Source of the DNA: Tenericutes bacterium MZ-XQ | Lineage (GTDB): Bacteria > Bacillota_I > Bacilli_A > Acholeplasmatales > Acholeplasmataceae | NCBI GenBank assembly: GCA_002838205.1 | Contig: CP017950.1 | Location: 1,680,858 to 1,744,857, forward strand | Direction: 5' to 3' | Length of the DNA: 64,000 nt | Part shown: positions 35,951 through 43,622 of the stretch, piece after piece | Position numbering within the stretch: position 1 is the first letter of the stretch | Layout: each line of letters opens with the position of its first letter | Translations under genes and position numbers: made by a program | The notes under the pieces: generated by a model | The model's database searches: none | What the model was told of the DNA's origin: nothing | The model's input: the letters and a program-made list of their open reading frames with translations, nothing else

Positions 35951-37258
35951 ATGGACCCTATCTTACTCAAATATAAGTTTATAGATCTCTTAGCCTTCGC
36001 TGCGATGCAGGGTAAGGATGTCTATGAAAATGAACTGAATAAACTTTCAAATTTGAAAGCCTATCGAAAGCCAAAACTAACCATTCAATCCATCTTTCAA
36101 ACATACTGGCCCATATTTAAACCTTTGTTTATCGATAGACTAAGACCTGCCATCATTTCTAATGTTGAAAAAATGATTGACTGTAAAAATTTATCTAAAG
36201 GACATCTTTTTTTCGAGTGTCCTTCTTGTGATAACTTTCATCTCCAAGGTTTATCTTGTCATTCTAGATTTTGTGTTTCTTGTAACCAGAACTATCGTGA
36301 GAAAAGAACGATTGCTGTTCAATCAAAACTTTTAGATGTCCCTCACCGTCACTTCGTCTTTTCTATCGCTAGAGAACTTAGAGATTACTTTAGAATTTAT
36401 CGGGGGCTTTTTGATGTCTTTTTCTCATCTGTTAATGAAGCGCTTCAAGCACTTGTCTTTTCATCAAAGATTGCAGTTAAAGAAGATCGTAGACTTGGTC
36501 TCATTGCTTTTCTTCATACCTTTGGGCGTGATCTTAAGTTTAATCCTCATATTCACGTTTTGGTTGCTGAAAGAACGCTCGATCTCAATCAAAACTTGCG
36601 AAAGTTTTCTTACTTTCATTTTGAAAAACTTAGACTTTACTTCCAACTTGCTTTACTTAGAAATATCTCAAATTACTTAAAGGTCCACGCGAGTAAGGAC
36701 ATCTATAACCGCTTCAATCGTTTGAGATCTTCTCTCATCTCAAAATATAAGAAAGGCTTTTATGCACATGGTCCAAAACTTAAAGATTATGGTTTTCTGA
36801 ATGCTGCGAAAAAAGTTTCTGATTATATCACACGTTATGCTTCACGTCCTGCAATTTCTGAAGAACGTATTTTGAATCTCGATACTTCTACCCATATGAT
36901 CACTTGGACCTATGATCCTCATGAAGATGATGATAAATCAGAAGATGATCCTTCATTTCTTGGTAGACAAACCATCACTGAACATGTCTTTAGGTTTATT
37001 GCCAAACTCATCGTTCACATTCCAGATGAGCACTTTCACACCATTCGCTATTTTGGTTTCTATGCAAATAAATCAAAGAAATCGGTCGCTACTTTCAAAA
37101 AACTACTTTCAAATGCTTCTATTAAACTCAAACGTTCTCGCTCAAATTGGATACATATGCTAAAATCAATTTATAAGTATCATCCCATCTTATGTTCATG
37201 TGGCCACATCATGAAACTTAATCTAGATTATTCTTTACTAAGAGACCCCGGAGGTTAA
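35951..37258 (+). CDS. IS91-family HUH transposase
   Basis: 435 residues. A zinc-binding domain (C90, C93, C103, C108, C111) is followed by the metal-binding HUH motif in NPHIHVL (H200, H202) and by twin tyrosines Y292 and Y296 in DYITRYASRP, the YxxxY pair of IS91-type nickases. The reading frame is intact. There is no evident ribosome site; a TATAAT lies just upstream of the ATG, so the mRNA may be nearly leaderless. A 73-residue frame follows four bases after the stop. Confidence 0.9.
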   Translation: MDPILLKYKFIDLLAFAAMQGKDVYENELNKLSNLKAYRKPKLTIQSIFQTYWPIFKPLFIDRLRPAIISNVEKMIDCKNLSKGHLFFECPSCDNFHLQGLSCHSRFCVSCNQNYREKRTIAVQSKLLDVPHRHFVFSIARELRDYFRIYRGLFDVFFSSVNEALQALVFSSKIAVKEDRRLGLIAFLHTFGRDLKFNPHIHVLVAERTLDLNQNLRKFSYFHFEKLRLYFQLALLRNISNYLKVHASKDIYNRFNRLRSSLISKYKKGFYAHGPKLKDYGFLNAAKKVSDYITRYASRPAISEERILNLDTSTHMITWTYDPHEDDDKSEDDPSFLGRQTITEHVFRFIAKLIVHIPDEHFHTIRYFGFYANKSKKSVATFKKLLSNASIKLKRSRSNWIHMLKSIYKYHPILCSCGHIMKLNLDYSLLRDPGG

Positions 37259-37262
37259 ACCT

Positions 37263-37484
37263 ATGCCAAAATATTTTAATACCATCAAATTGAAAATTTC
37301 TGATGAAGAGAAAAAACTTCGCTTAGAAGACTATCGCTATGCCCTTCAAAACGGCTTTTACTTTGGACCACCTGTTGATATCCACGATTTTATGAATAAA
37401 GATATCTTCCTATTAAGTAAAAAAGAATGCGTTTCTCAAATCGAGAAGCGCATTTTTTATACTTCAATCTCAAAAACGAATTGA
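37263..37484 (+). CDS. small protein downstream of the IS91-like transposase
   Basis: 73 residues, hydrophilic, no known motif. A strong GGAGG lies 7 bases before the ATG, four bases after the transposase stop, which supports real translation. The last 20 codons run through a terminator hairpin (37426-37458) and overlap the converging cyclase gene by 28 bases, so the natural C-terminus may have been altered by the insertion. Function unknown. Confidence 0.5.
   Translation: MPKYFNTIKLKISDEEKKLRLEDYRYALQNGFYFGPPVDIHDFMNKDIFLLSKKECVSQIEKRIFYTSISKTN
37426..37458. terminator. two-way terminator between IS91-like element and cyclase gene
   Basis: AATGCGTTTCTC and GAGAAGCGCATT form a 12-bp stem (one G-U pair on the + strand) with loop AAATC. 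T-runs follow on both strands. The cyclase stop codon lies in the + strand T-run. Confidence 0.75.
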
Positions 37485-38374
37485 TCTTTACCATTATTTT
37501 TAGCTTGATATAATAAATCATCTGCTTTTCTAACTAAATCATTTTTGACTGTGCCTTTTATGATACCCATGGAAACTGAAAATCTTTTACTTGTCTTAGG
37601 TAACTCGATCTGTTTTGTTTTACTTAAAATATCATTTGCAACGTGTAAAACTTTCTCCGTTTGTTCAAAAAATAATCCAACAAACTCATCTCCACCTAAC
37701 CTATAGAATTTGTTATGTTCGGTTTCGTATTGCTTAAGTACATGAGACATTTTTATTAAGGCTTCATTACCAACATGGTGACTATATTGATCATTAATAT
37801 TCTTAAAATCATCAATATCTATATATAAAATATGTAAATGATCCATATGATATCTTAGTCCATAATGATAATCGAAAGCATATTTATTAAATAATTTTGT
37901 CAATGAGTCTTTATGTGTTTTTTCGTATAATTCTTCTTCGTGTTCCATAAGTTCAGTAATGTTAGTTGCAAATAGCGCATAAATGTTTTGATTTGACTCA
38001 ACTTTAAAACCATCAAAGTGAATCCATGTTCTTAGATTTTTATGAATGACTGGTATAGTTATATTCATGCTTTTATCGAAATTATGTAATTCATTAATAA
38101 TATACTTCTTGTATTCTGTAATACCCGATACCTCAGCATATTTATTACTGTAATCAATGAGGTTCATCAGCTCTTTCATCGATATTTGATCGCTTTCTGA
38201 TAATCCAACGAGTTTTAATGAGTTGCTAATGACATGTAAATGAATATCCTCTTTATTTGATATATCTGCATAAAGCAAAACACGATCTTTACTCCCAAGA
38301 ATAATATCATCAATAACATCAACACCGTATTTATTTTTTAAATTTTTTTGTGCCTGTTTAAAGTATTTCTCCAT
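37457..38374 (-). CDS. diguanylate cyclase (GGDEF), soluble
   Basis: 305 residues. The N-terminal half is PAS-like. The GGDEF domain starts near 150 (KDSLTKLFNKYAFD). It shows YIDIDDFKNIND and the intact active loop RLGGDEFVG near 224, so it should make cyclic di-GMP from GTP. No membrane helix and no EAL or HD-GYP partner in the window. ATG 38374 has GGAGAG upstream; longer frames lack a site. A cre-like palindrome lies just upstream at 38412. Confidence 0.88.
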   Translation of the reverse strand: MEKYFKQAQKNLKNKYGVDVIDDIILGSKDRVLLYADISNKEDIHLHVISNSLKLVGLSESDQISMKELMNLIDYSNKYAEVSGITEYKKYIINELHNFDKSMNITIPVIHKNLRTWIHFDGFKVESNQNIYALFATNITELMEHEEELYEKTHKDSLTKLFNKYAFDYHYGLRYHMDHLHILYIDIDDFKNINDQYSHHVGNEALIKMSHVLKQYETEHNKFYRLGGDEFVGLFFEQTEKVLHVANDILSKTKQIELPKTSKRFSVSMGIIKGTVKNDLVRKADDLLYQAKNNGKDQFVFEIEV

Positions 38375-38411
38375 ATATATTTCTCTCCACATGTAAATAT
38401 AATTTAGCATA

Positions 38412-38423
38412 GAAAACGTTTTA
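38412..38423. promoter_or_regulatory. cre-like palindrome upstream of the cyclase gene
   Basis: GAAAACGTTTTA, sharing the AAAACGTTTT core with 17501-17510, about 38 bases before the cyclase ATG. Confidence 0.4.
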
Positions 38424-38473
38424 ATTCAATTTTTTTTGTTAAAATTTAGGTATTTTTAGTCATTTTTTTGTTT

Positions 38474-38502
38474 TTACAAAAAAAACACCATCAAGGTGTT
38501 TT
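38474..38502 (-). terminator. terminator of the ABC-2 exporter operon
   Basis: On the minus strand AAAACACC and GGTGTTTT form an 8-bp stem around a 5-base loop, followed by a run of T. Confidence 0.85.
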
Positions 38503-38516
38503 CATTAAATCGTATG

Positions 38517-39410
38517 TTAATGCTTAATTTTTCTACTCATATTTAAGTAACCAAAATATAATAAAGCTCCCGCAATCATTGCTGAACCAAGCATCAACCA
38601 AATCATATCCACATGTTGTCCAAACAATCCAAGTTCATTAACACCAAAGTATAATCTCATGATATCAACATTTTCAGCTGGTATAATACTTTCTAAGGTT
38701 GTAAGAGGTTCATTTAACATGATATTTTTTAGCAATATTGTCATATGTGTGAATGGAAATATGGATGAAACATAAGTGACTCCAGTAGAGAACACTGCTA
38801 AAGGCATATAAATACCACATATAAATCCAATTAATGTGCCTAAAACACCAGATAATGTACCAAAAGCATTAACTGAGCGTAATAAAGTTGTTAAGTAAAT
38901 CATCAATGATGCTGAGACAAAAGTGAAGAATAACAACAATAATGATGTTTGTAATATCACTTCAAATGAGAACCAGTATCCACTGATAATACCTGCATAA
39001 ACAATTGTAAATGCCCACATCAATAATGTGAAGAATACAGTTACAATAATCGATGAGATGTAATAACTAAAAATGATTTTATATCGCTTAACAGGCGTTA
39101 CTAAGTATGCATCTAAAGATCTTTGTTCTAAATCAGTTATTATATTTCCCATGATACCCAAAGATAAAGAGATTGTGTTAATGACTAAGATCCCACCCAT
39201 CATATTACTGATTTTCATGAAGTCAACAAACTCTCTAGTAATGAGTCCTTGTTCTTGAATATTTCTTAACTCATTCACATAGTTTTCACCAATAAAAAGA
39301 AAATATAGCGTTAGCAAAATAATAACACTTAAGAATGAAAAAAAGACTGCAGTTTTATCTCTTAAAAACTTAAGCATATGTCTTTTGACTAATGAAACAA
39401 ACTCATACAT
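38517..39410 (-). CDS. ABC-2 type exporter permease
   Basis: 297 residues, six predicted helices. The first follows a short cytoplasmic start (YEFVSLVKRHMLKFLRDKTAV) and a large loop of about 50 residues lies between helices 1 and 2, typical of ABC-2 (drug or polysaccharide export) permeases. I chose the ATG at 39410: it overlaps the ATPase stop by 8 bases and AAAGGA lies 8 bases upstream. A longer frame to 39503 lies wholly inside the ATPase gene. Confidence 0.85.
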   Translation of the reverse strand: MYEFVSLVKRHMLKFLRDKTAVFFSFLSVIILLTLYFLFIGENYVNELRNIQEQGLITREFVDFMKISNMMGGILVINTISLSLGIMGNIITDLEQRSLDAYLVTPVKRYKIIFSYYISSIIVTVFFTLLMWAFTIVYAGIISGYWFSFEVILQTSLLLLFFTFVSASLMIYLTTLLRSVNAFGTLSGVLGTLIGFICGIYMPLAVFSTGVTYVSSIFPFTHMTILLKNIMLNEPLTTLESIIPAENVDIMRLYFGVNELGLFGQHVDMIWLMLGSAMIAGALLYFGYLNMSRKIKH

Positions 39411-40311
39411 AAATTTCATCCTTTCCGACGACATTAATAAACACATCATCCATAGATCCTTTAACAACTTCAATTTGTTTGATGTGCTCTTTGATTTCAT
39501 CAATCAGGTCTAAAGTATCTTTTGTATCTTTAACAGTTATGATAAATTGATCAGCTATTTTTTCATAAGCTCTTTTCAAAAATTTCATTTTATCCTTAAA
39601 GGCTTCTTTATCAAATGGAACAACTTTAATACGATCAAAGCTAAATTTTTCCTTTAAGTAAGCTGGTGTACCTTGAACCATGATCTTACCTTTATTAATG
39701 ATAACTACATGATCTGCATTTGCTGCTTCTTCCATATAATGTGTAGTTAAAAATATGGTAATACCTTTTTCTTTTTGTAGTCTTTGAATAACTTTCCAAA
39801 CAATTTGTCTAGTCTCTGGATCTAATCCAGTTGTTGGTTCATCAAGCAATAATAACTCTGGATTAGCAAACAATGCTCTAGCAATTTCTGTTCTTCTTTT
39901 TTGTCCTCCAGATAATGTTTTAAATCTTTGATTCTCAAATTCTTTCAAATTTAAAAACTCAGATAACTCTTCGTATCTTTCCAACACTTTTTCTTTGGTC
40001 TTTAGATATAGAGCTCCTCTATAAATCAAATTTTCTTTAACTGTTAAAACATCATCTAGCACATTGTTTTGAAAGACTACGCCTATTTTTTCTCTAAAAT
40101 ATTTCTCATTGGTTTCACCATTTAATGTAACGTCACCAGAATCTTTATTTAATAGCGTTGTGATTACATTGATTGTTGTTGATTTACCAGCACCATTTGG
40201 TCCTAGAAATGCAAAAAGACTGCCTCTTTTTACATCAAAAGATATATCATCAACAGCAACGATATCCTTATATGATTTCACTAAGTTTTTTACACCAAGA
40301 ATTATATCCAT
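39403..40311 (-). CDS. ABC-2 type exporter ATPase
   Basis: 302 residues. Walker A GPNGAGKS, Q-loop VVFQNNVLDD, signature LSGGQKRRTEIARAL, Walker B LLLLDEPTTGLD, H-loop TTHYMEEA. It belongs to the CcmA/DrrA-type group with a C-terminal extension (from about 225). Substrate unknown; drug or lipid-like compounds are common for the family. Confidence 0.9.
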   Translation of the reverse strand: MDIILGVKNLVKSYKDIVAVDDISFDVKRGSLFAFLGPNGAGKSTTINVITTLLNKDSGDVTLNGETNEKYFREKIGVVFQNNVLDDVLTVKENLIYRGALYLKTKEKVLERYEELSEFLNLKEFENQRFKTLSGGQKRRTEIARALFANPELLLLDEPTTGLDPETRQIVWKVIQRLQKEKGITIFLTTHYMEEAANADHVVIINKGKIMVQGTPAYLKEKFSFDRIKVVPFDKEAFKDKMKFLKRAYEKIADQFIITVKDTKDTLDLIDEIKEHIKQIEVVKGSMDDVFINVVGKDEIYV

Positions 40312-40412
40312 ATATGCACCATCCTATTCATTTTTATAATGCCATTTTCACTCATTATATCATTTTCTTATTGAAATAATAAAATCCTGTTGAATTTTTT
40401 TACAAAAAAAAG

Positions 40413-40438
40413 CTGACGTTTGGTGCATAGTGTTGTTA
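40413..40438 (+). repeat. left terminal inverted repeat
   Basis: Starts CTGACGTTTGG and is identical over 26 bases to the reverse complement of 41560-41585. Confidence 0.97.
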
Positions 40439-40512
40439 AATTTTTCTGATAAATCATTAACAAGGGCGAATATTAAACTTTTTATTTTGAGTGGAATTTT
40501 CCAAAACTAAAA

Positions 40513-40521
40513 TGTTATAAT
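40513..40521 (+). promoter_or_regulatory. extended -10 promoter of the IS1595-like transposase
   Basis: TGTTATAAT, the full TGnTATAAT motif, inside the element. No -35 at the right distance. Transcription would begin near 40528, at the first of the interlaced repeats. Confidence 0.6.
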
Positions 40522-40527
40522 GAACGT

Positions 40528-40630
40528 GCCAAACAAATAAACTAAGGAACCGCAAAAGCGAGTATTTTACCCTGGTTTGTTTGGCGACTTTCCTTAGTTG
40601 GGTGAAATACTCGCTTTTGTGGTCTAAGGA
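40528..40630 (+). promoter_or_regulatory. transposase leader with three interlaced inverted repeats
   Basis: Three segments recur as reverse complements in the same order. A is 40528-40537/40576-40585 (10 bp, perfect). B is 40540-40549/40590-40599 (10 bp, perfect). C is 40550-40572/40600-40622 (23 bp, two G-U type differences). The order A B C A' B' C' means each pair crosses the others. B contains CTAAGGA, the same 7 bases as the ribosome site of the transposase (40624-40630), so B' can pair with either. This looks like a translational switch with a decoy ribosome site. Confidence 0.7.
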
Positions 40631-40635
40631 GTATT

Positions 40636-41562
40636 ATGCCCAAGTTCAAAATATGTTCACTTTGTGGTACAGTTAATTCTACAATCAAGCATGGTCGTAC
40701 TAAGAATGGTAAACCGAGATTTAAGTGTAAATCTTGTATGGGAACTTTTATACAAGACGAATCTACAACAAGTTACTTAAATAATAGTGATTACATCTTC
40801 AAAAGATTTATTGGATTTATGATTGATGATGTAACTTTAGAAGTAATCGCAAGAAACCTAAGCATTGATATAAAGACAGCTTTATATTATCGATACCTTA
40901 TCTTCGAATCTTTAAGAGATTACCAAGATGAGGTATTTTTGAATGGAACTATTCTAGTAGATGAGACTTTCGTCAGAATAAGTGATAAAAGATATAAACT
41001 GGTTAGACGTGATGGTAAGGGGATTAGAGGGATTTCATTTAATCATCTTTGCGTGATTACTTTGATAAGTTTAGAAGGAATAACTATAGCTAAAGTGTCA
41101 TCAAGAGGAAACGCTTCACCAAAAAAGTTTATTGATTTATGTACAAAAAACATTGGAGAAGTGACTAAATTTATCCATGATGGATCGGTAATACAGAAAC
41201 AATTTATGCGTCAATTTAGTGTCCCTAATTATGATGCACGCAGAGAATGTGATGGAAAATACAATACACTTTTAGTAGATTCATTACATAGCAATATAAA
41301 AAGATACTTATTCAAGCACGCAGGATATCGTCTAAAAAATCTACAACATTACATGAATTTTTTCGTTTATAGATATAATCATACGCCTAAATCAAAACAC
41401 ATTAACAGTCGTCAAATTATTGAAAGCAGGAATTCTATGATTGATGATTTATACAGAAGAGTTAAAAAGATAAAAAAGAGAATCACTTATAGAAATTTCC
41501 AAAGTGATCCTGGAATTACGGATGTACTAGAATCAGTGAGTAGTGATTATTATGAAAAATAA
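40636..41562 (+). CDS. IS1595-like transposase
   Basis: 308 residues. N-terminal zinc ribbon (C7, C10, C31, C34), then a DDE-type nuclease core: D109 in LVDETF, D182 in IHDGSV, and N220/K222 in LHSNIKRYL, fitting the DDNK pattern of the IS1595 group. The frame is complete and ends inside the right terminal repeat. AAGGAG lies 5 bases before the ATG. Its leader holds the interlaced repeats. Family assignment is by motif and terminal-repeat type. Confidence 0.87.
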   Translation: MPKFKICSLCGTVNSTIKHGRTKNGKPRFKCKSCMGTFIQDESTTSYLNNSDYIFKRFIGFMIDDVTLEVIARNLSIDIKTALYYRYLIFESLRDYQDEVFLNGTILVDETFVRISDKRYKLVRRDGKGIRGISFNHLCVITLISLEGITIAKVSSRGNASPKKFIDLCTKNIGEVTKFIHDGSVIQKQFMRQFSVPNYDARRECDGKYNTLLVDSLHSNIKRYLFKHAGYRLKNLQHYMNFFVYRYNHTPKSKHINSRQIIESRNSMIDDLYRRVKKIKKRITYRNFQSDPGITDVLESVSSDYYEK

Positions 41563-41585
41563 CAACACTATGCACCAAACGTCAG
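41560..41585 (+). repeat. right terminal inverted repeat
   Basis: Ends CCAAACGTCAG; exact reverse complement of the left repeat. The transposase stop codon lies at its inner edge. Confidence 0.97.
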
Positions 41586-41606
41586 AAAAAAAAGACCAAA
41601 GGTCTA
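41586..41606 (-). terminator. terminator of the kinase-like gene, entered by the IS1595-like element
   Basis: On the minus strand AGACC, loop TTT, GGTCT, then eight or nine T. The insertion junction falls at the end of that T-run, and the stem overlaps the stop codon of the gene. Confidence 0.75.
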
Positions 41607-42341
41607 TTTTGTAATATCTTTGTTTTTAGGATCATATACTAAAGTTGTTAAAACTTTGTGTTCGAAAATATCATCTGTCTCAATCATTTTGATTGCTGCC
41701 ATCAGTGGGACTGCAAAAAGAATTTTTTCTTTATCAAAATCCATGATGGATGAAGCTTTATTCAAATAGTTTTTTGCAAGATCATATTGCTCTAACCTAA
41801 GCGTAACATATGTACTAGCAACATCTAATATCGGATTGGCAAGTTTCGCGTGAATCCAATCCATAATATAGTATGAACTATCATGAAGAACAACATGAGA
41901 AGGCTGATAATCAAAATGACATAAATAGTTTTCATACTCTATGGTTTCTAATACATTTTGTGCGATATGTTTGATCTCTTTTGCGAGCTGACTCATCTCA
42001 ATCCATCTTTTAAATACGATATGTGCATTTTCAAGTTCAAGGCCTTTATATTGGTGAATTTCATGCTGAATGTTTACAAAGTCATTGAGTAATGCTTCAT
42101 CGATATTTCTGATTAAGTAAAATCCTAAATTTTGATGGCTTAGATAAGGCATTTTTATTTCATGTGCATTTACTTTTTCAACATCAGAGACATTCAAGTG
42201 CGTTTTACGTCTTAAAATATCGTGTATGTATATTTCTTTATCCACCCATTCTTCAGGATAAAAATCATCGTATGTTTTATACACGATGTCGTCTTCGATA
42301 TAAACTTTCGCCATGTGACCATGTTTCAAAATAGTTCTCAA
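41604..42341 (-). CDS. aminoglycoside phosphotransferase-fold kinase, atypical
   Basis: 245 residues with the APH/choline-kinase fold. A short glycine loop (HGHMAKVY) and K22 open the N-lobe. The catalytic loop is CHFDYQPSHVVL with D144, where the usual HGDxxxxN asparagine is replaced by H149. The second metal site is IMDW (D161). The start is TTG at 42341, since a later ATG (42314) would cut the glycine loop; no ribosome site is clear for either. Substrate unknown: sugars, choline or an antibiotic are possible. Confidence 0.75.
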   Translation of the reverse strand: MRTILKHGHMAKVYIEDDIVYKTYDDFYPEEWVDKEIYIHDILRRKTHLNVSDVEKVNAHEIKMPYLSHQNLGFYLIRNIDEALLNDFVNIQHEIHQYKGLELENAHIVFKRWIEMSQLAKEIKHIAQNVLETIEYENYLCHFDYQPSHVVLHDSSYYIMDWIHAKLANPILDVASTYVTLRLEQYDLAKNYLNKASSIMDFDKEKILFAVPLMAAIKMIETDDIFEHKVLTTLVYDPKNKDITK

Positions 42342-42397
42342 TCTATCACAACCAAACTTGTCGATATAATAAAAACAAGGACAAAATCCTTGTTTGA

Positions 42398-42754
42398 TTA
42401 CGTAGTCGTATTAAAAATAATATGAATGATAATTAAAACAAACGTGATTGGACCCATCACACGGTGTGCAATGTATAATTTTTTATTTTTAAGCTTCGAA
42501 AACATCATTCCAAATGCACCTGTTAATAATAATGCGATGAGCGTCAATAATCCGGTAAGTCTTAAAGCATCATTAATGATAGCGATGATAAAGTGTGTCA
42601 ATGCAGACAAAGATGCAGCCATACCAAAAATCTTATGTTTTGATGCAATCCATAAGACTGGTTTATTTTTTATATATTTTTTGATACCATTCGTCATCGC
42701 AAGCACAAAGAAGACAACTGTTAATATCCCTAGAATAATAAGCAATGCATCCAT
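42398..42754 (-). CDS. four-helix membrane protein with twin HX13H (heme-like) pattern
   Basis: 118 residues, four predicted helices. Helix 2 has H40 and H54, and helix 4 has H97 and H111, each pair 14 residues apart. This is the spacing by which two helices hold two b-type hemes in cytochrome b and ferric reductases. ATG 42754 has GGAGG 7 bases upstream; the longer frame from 42793 has none. I know no named family for it. It is divergent from a YczE-type membrane protein. A redox role is inference from the histidines. Confidence 0.7.
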   Translation of the reverse strand: MDALLIILGILTVVFFVLAMTNGIKKYIKNKPVLWIASKHKIFGMAASLSALTHFIIAIINDALRLTGLLTLIALLLTGAFGMMFSKLKNKKLYIAHRVMGPITFVLIIIHIIFNTTT

Positions 42755-42809
42755 ACAAATCCTCCAATAAATGATTTGTATATATCTTATCATAATTTTT
42801 CTAATAATG

Positions 42810-42844
42810 TGTCAATAATCTTTGAATTTTATTGATTATTGACA
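42810..42844. promoter_or_regulatory. inverted repeat between divergent membrane protein genes
   Basis: TGTCAATAAT (42810-42819) and ATTATTGACA (42835-42844) are perfect 10-bp complements spaced by 15 bases. The right arm contains a TTGACA box. Probably an operator for the divergent pair. Confidence 0.45.
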
Positions 42845-42862
42845 TAATAAGAAGGTTTTTTT

Positions 42863-42871
42863 TGTTATAAT
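42863..42871 (+). promoter_or_regulatory. extended -10 promoter of the YczE-type gene
   Basis: TGTTATAAT, full TGnTATAAT motif, 35 bases before the ATG. Confidence 0.6.
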
Positions 42872-42905
42872 GTTAATTAGTAGTTGATCAACCTTGGAGG
42901 TCAAT

Positions 42906-43559
42906 ATGGATCAAAAGTTTATGAAAAACTATCCGTTACGGATATTCTTGTATGTGTTTGGGATCATGATTCTAGGATTAGGTATTAATGTCTTACTAAG
43001 ATCATCACTTGGTGCTGGAGCATGGGACACTGTCTCAAATAATTTCAGTCAACTGATTGGTATGACAATCGGTACAGCTTCTATCATCATCAATGTTACT
43101 GTATTAGCTTTTGTTTTTTTATACAACAAACATTGGAAATATCTATTCATTTTAGTTCCAGTTTTTAGTTTGGGCTTAGTCATTGACTTCTGGGATATCA
43201 TTGTTTTTGGTAGTTACACAGTAAATGTCCTTTGGCTACAACTCATCTTCTATGTGGGTGGTGCAGTCATTTTATCTTTAGGCTTAGCAGTGATCATCGT
43301 TTCAAAATACCCTGCAATGGTCTATGATGAACTCACTATAAGTTTAATGCGTCTTTTGAACATAAAGAAATTTTTTACGATGCGTATCATGATTGAGTTA
43401 TTCGCCATTGTACTCGCAACGTTATTTGGTTTTTTAGCAGGCATAGGTTTTGGGGCAGTTAATGTCGGCAGTTTCATACTAGCTTTCGCAATAGGTCCAA
43501 TGATTACCCTGCATATAAAGTGGTTAAACACTTTATTTAGAACTGAAGCCATATCATAA
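42906..43559 (+). CDS. YczE/YitT-type integral membrane protein
   Basis: 217 residues with five or six helices. The first part, YVFGIMILGLGINVLLRSSLGAGAWD, is the hallmark of the YczE/YyaS family. GGAGG precedes the ATG at 42906. Family members are membrane proteins of unknown transport or secretion role; in Bacillus YczE affects lipopeptide production. Confidence 0.82.
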   Translation: MDQKFMKNYPLRIFLYVFGIMILGLGINVLLRSSLGAGAWDTVSNNFSQLIGMTIGTASIIINVTVLAFVFLYNKHWKYLFILVPVFSLGLVIDFWDIIVFGSYTVNVLWLQLIFYVGGAVILSLGLAVIIVSKYPAMVYDELTISLMRLLNIKKFFTMRIMIELFAIVLATLFGFLAGIGFGAVNVGSFILAFAIGPMITLHIKWLNTLFRTEAIS

Positions 43560-43622
43560 ATCTTTCATTTGAAATTAAAGTATTTCATGATAGAATAGAT
43601 ATGTATTTTGAGGAGGTGTCGT

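Larger units (their letters stand above)
35930..37470 (+). mobile_element. IS91-like (HUH, rolling-circle) insertion sequence
   Basis: A Y2-type transposase gene and a 73-residue downstream frame lie between the terminator of the HTH operon and the end of the diguanylate cyclase gene. IS91 elements have no inverted ends and make no target duplication, so the borders are approximate. A 12-bp hairpin at 37426-37454 near the right edge may be part of the replication origin or terminus. Confidence 0.65.
40413..41585 (+). mobile_element. intact IS1595-like insertion sequence, 1173 bp
   Basis: Perfect 26-bp terminal inverted repeats (40413-40438 and 41560-41585) frame a full transposase gene. Flanks are runs of A (eight A then G on the left, nine A on the right), so the usual 8-bp target duplication cannot be told apart from the A-tract. 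The element sits in the T-tract of the terminator of the next minus-strand gene. The perfect ends suggest a recent insertion. Confidence 0.92.

Noticed and set aside
36336-36680. 114-residue frame inside the IS91-like transposase
   Set aside because: Alternative phase of an intact transposase with all motifs; no ribosome site.
42426-42770. 114-residue + strand frame opposite the small membrane protein gene
   Set aside because: The minus-strand gene has a good ribosome site and helices with the histidine pattern. The + frame is its shadow.
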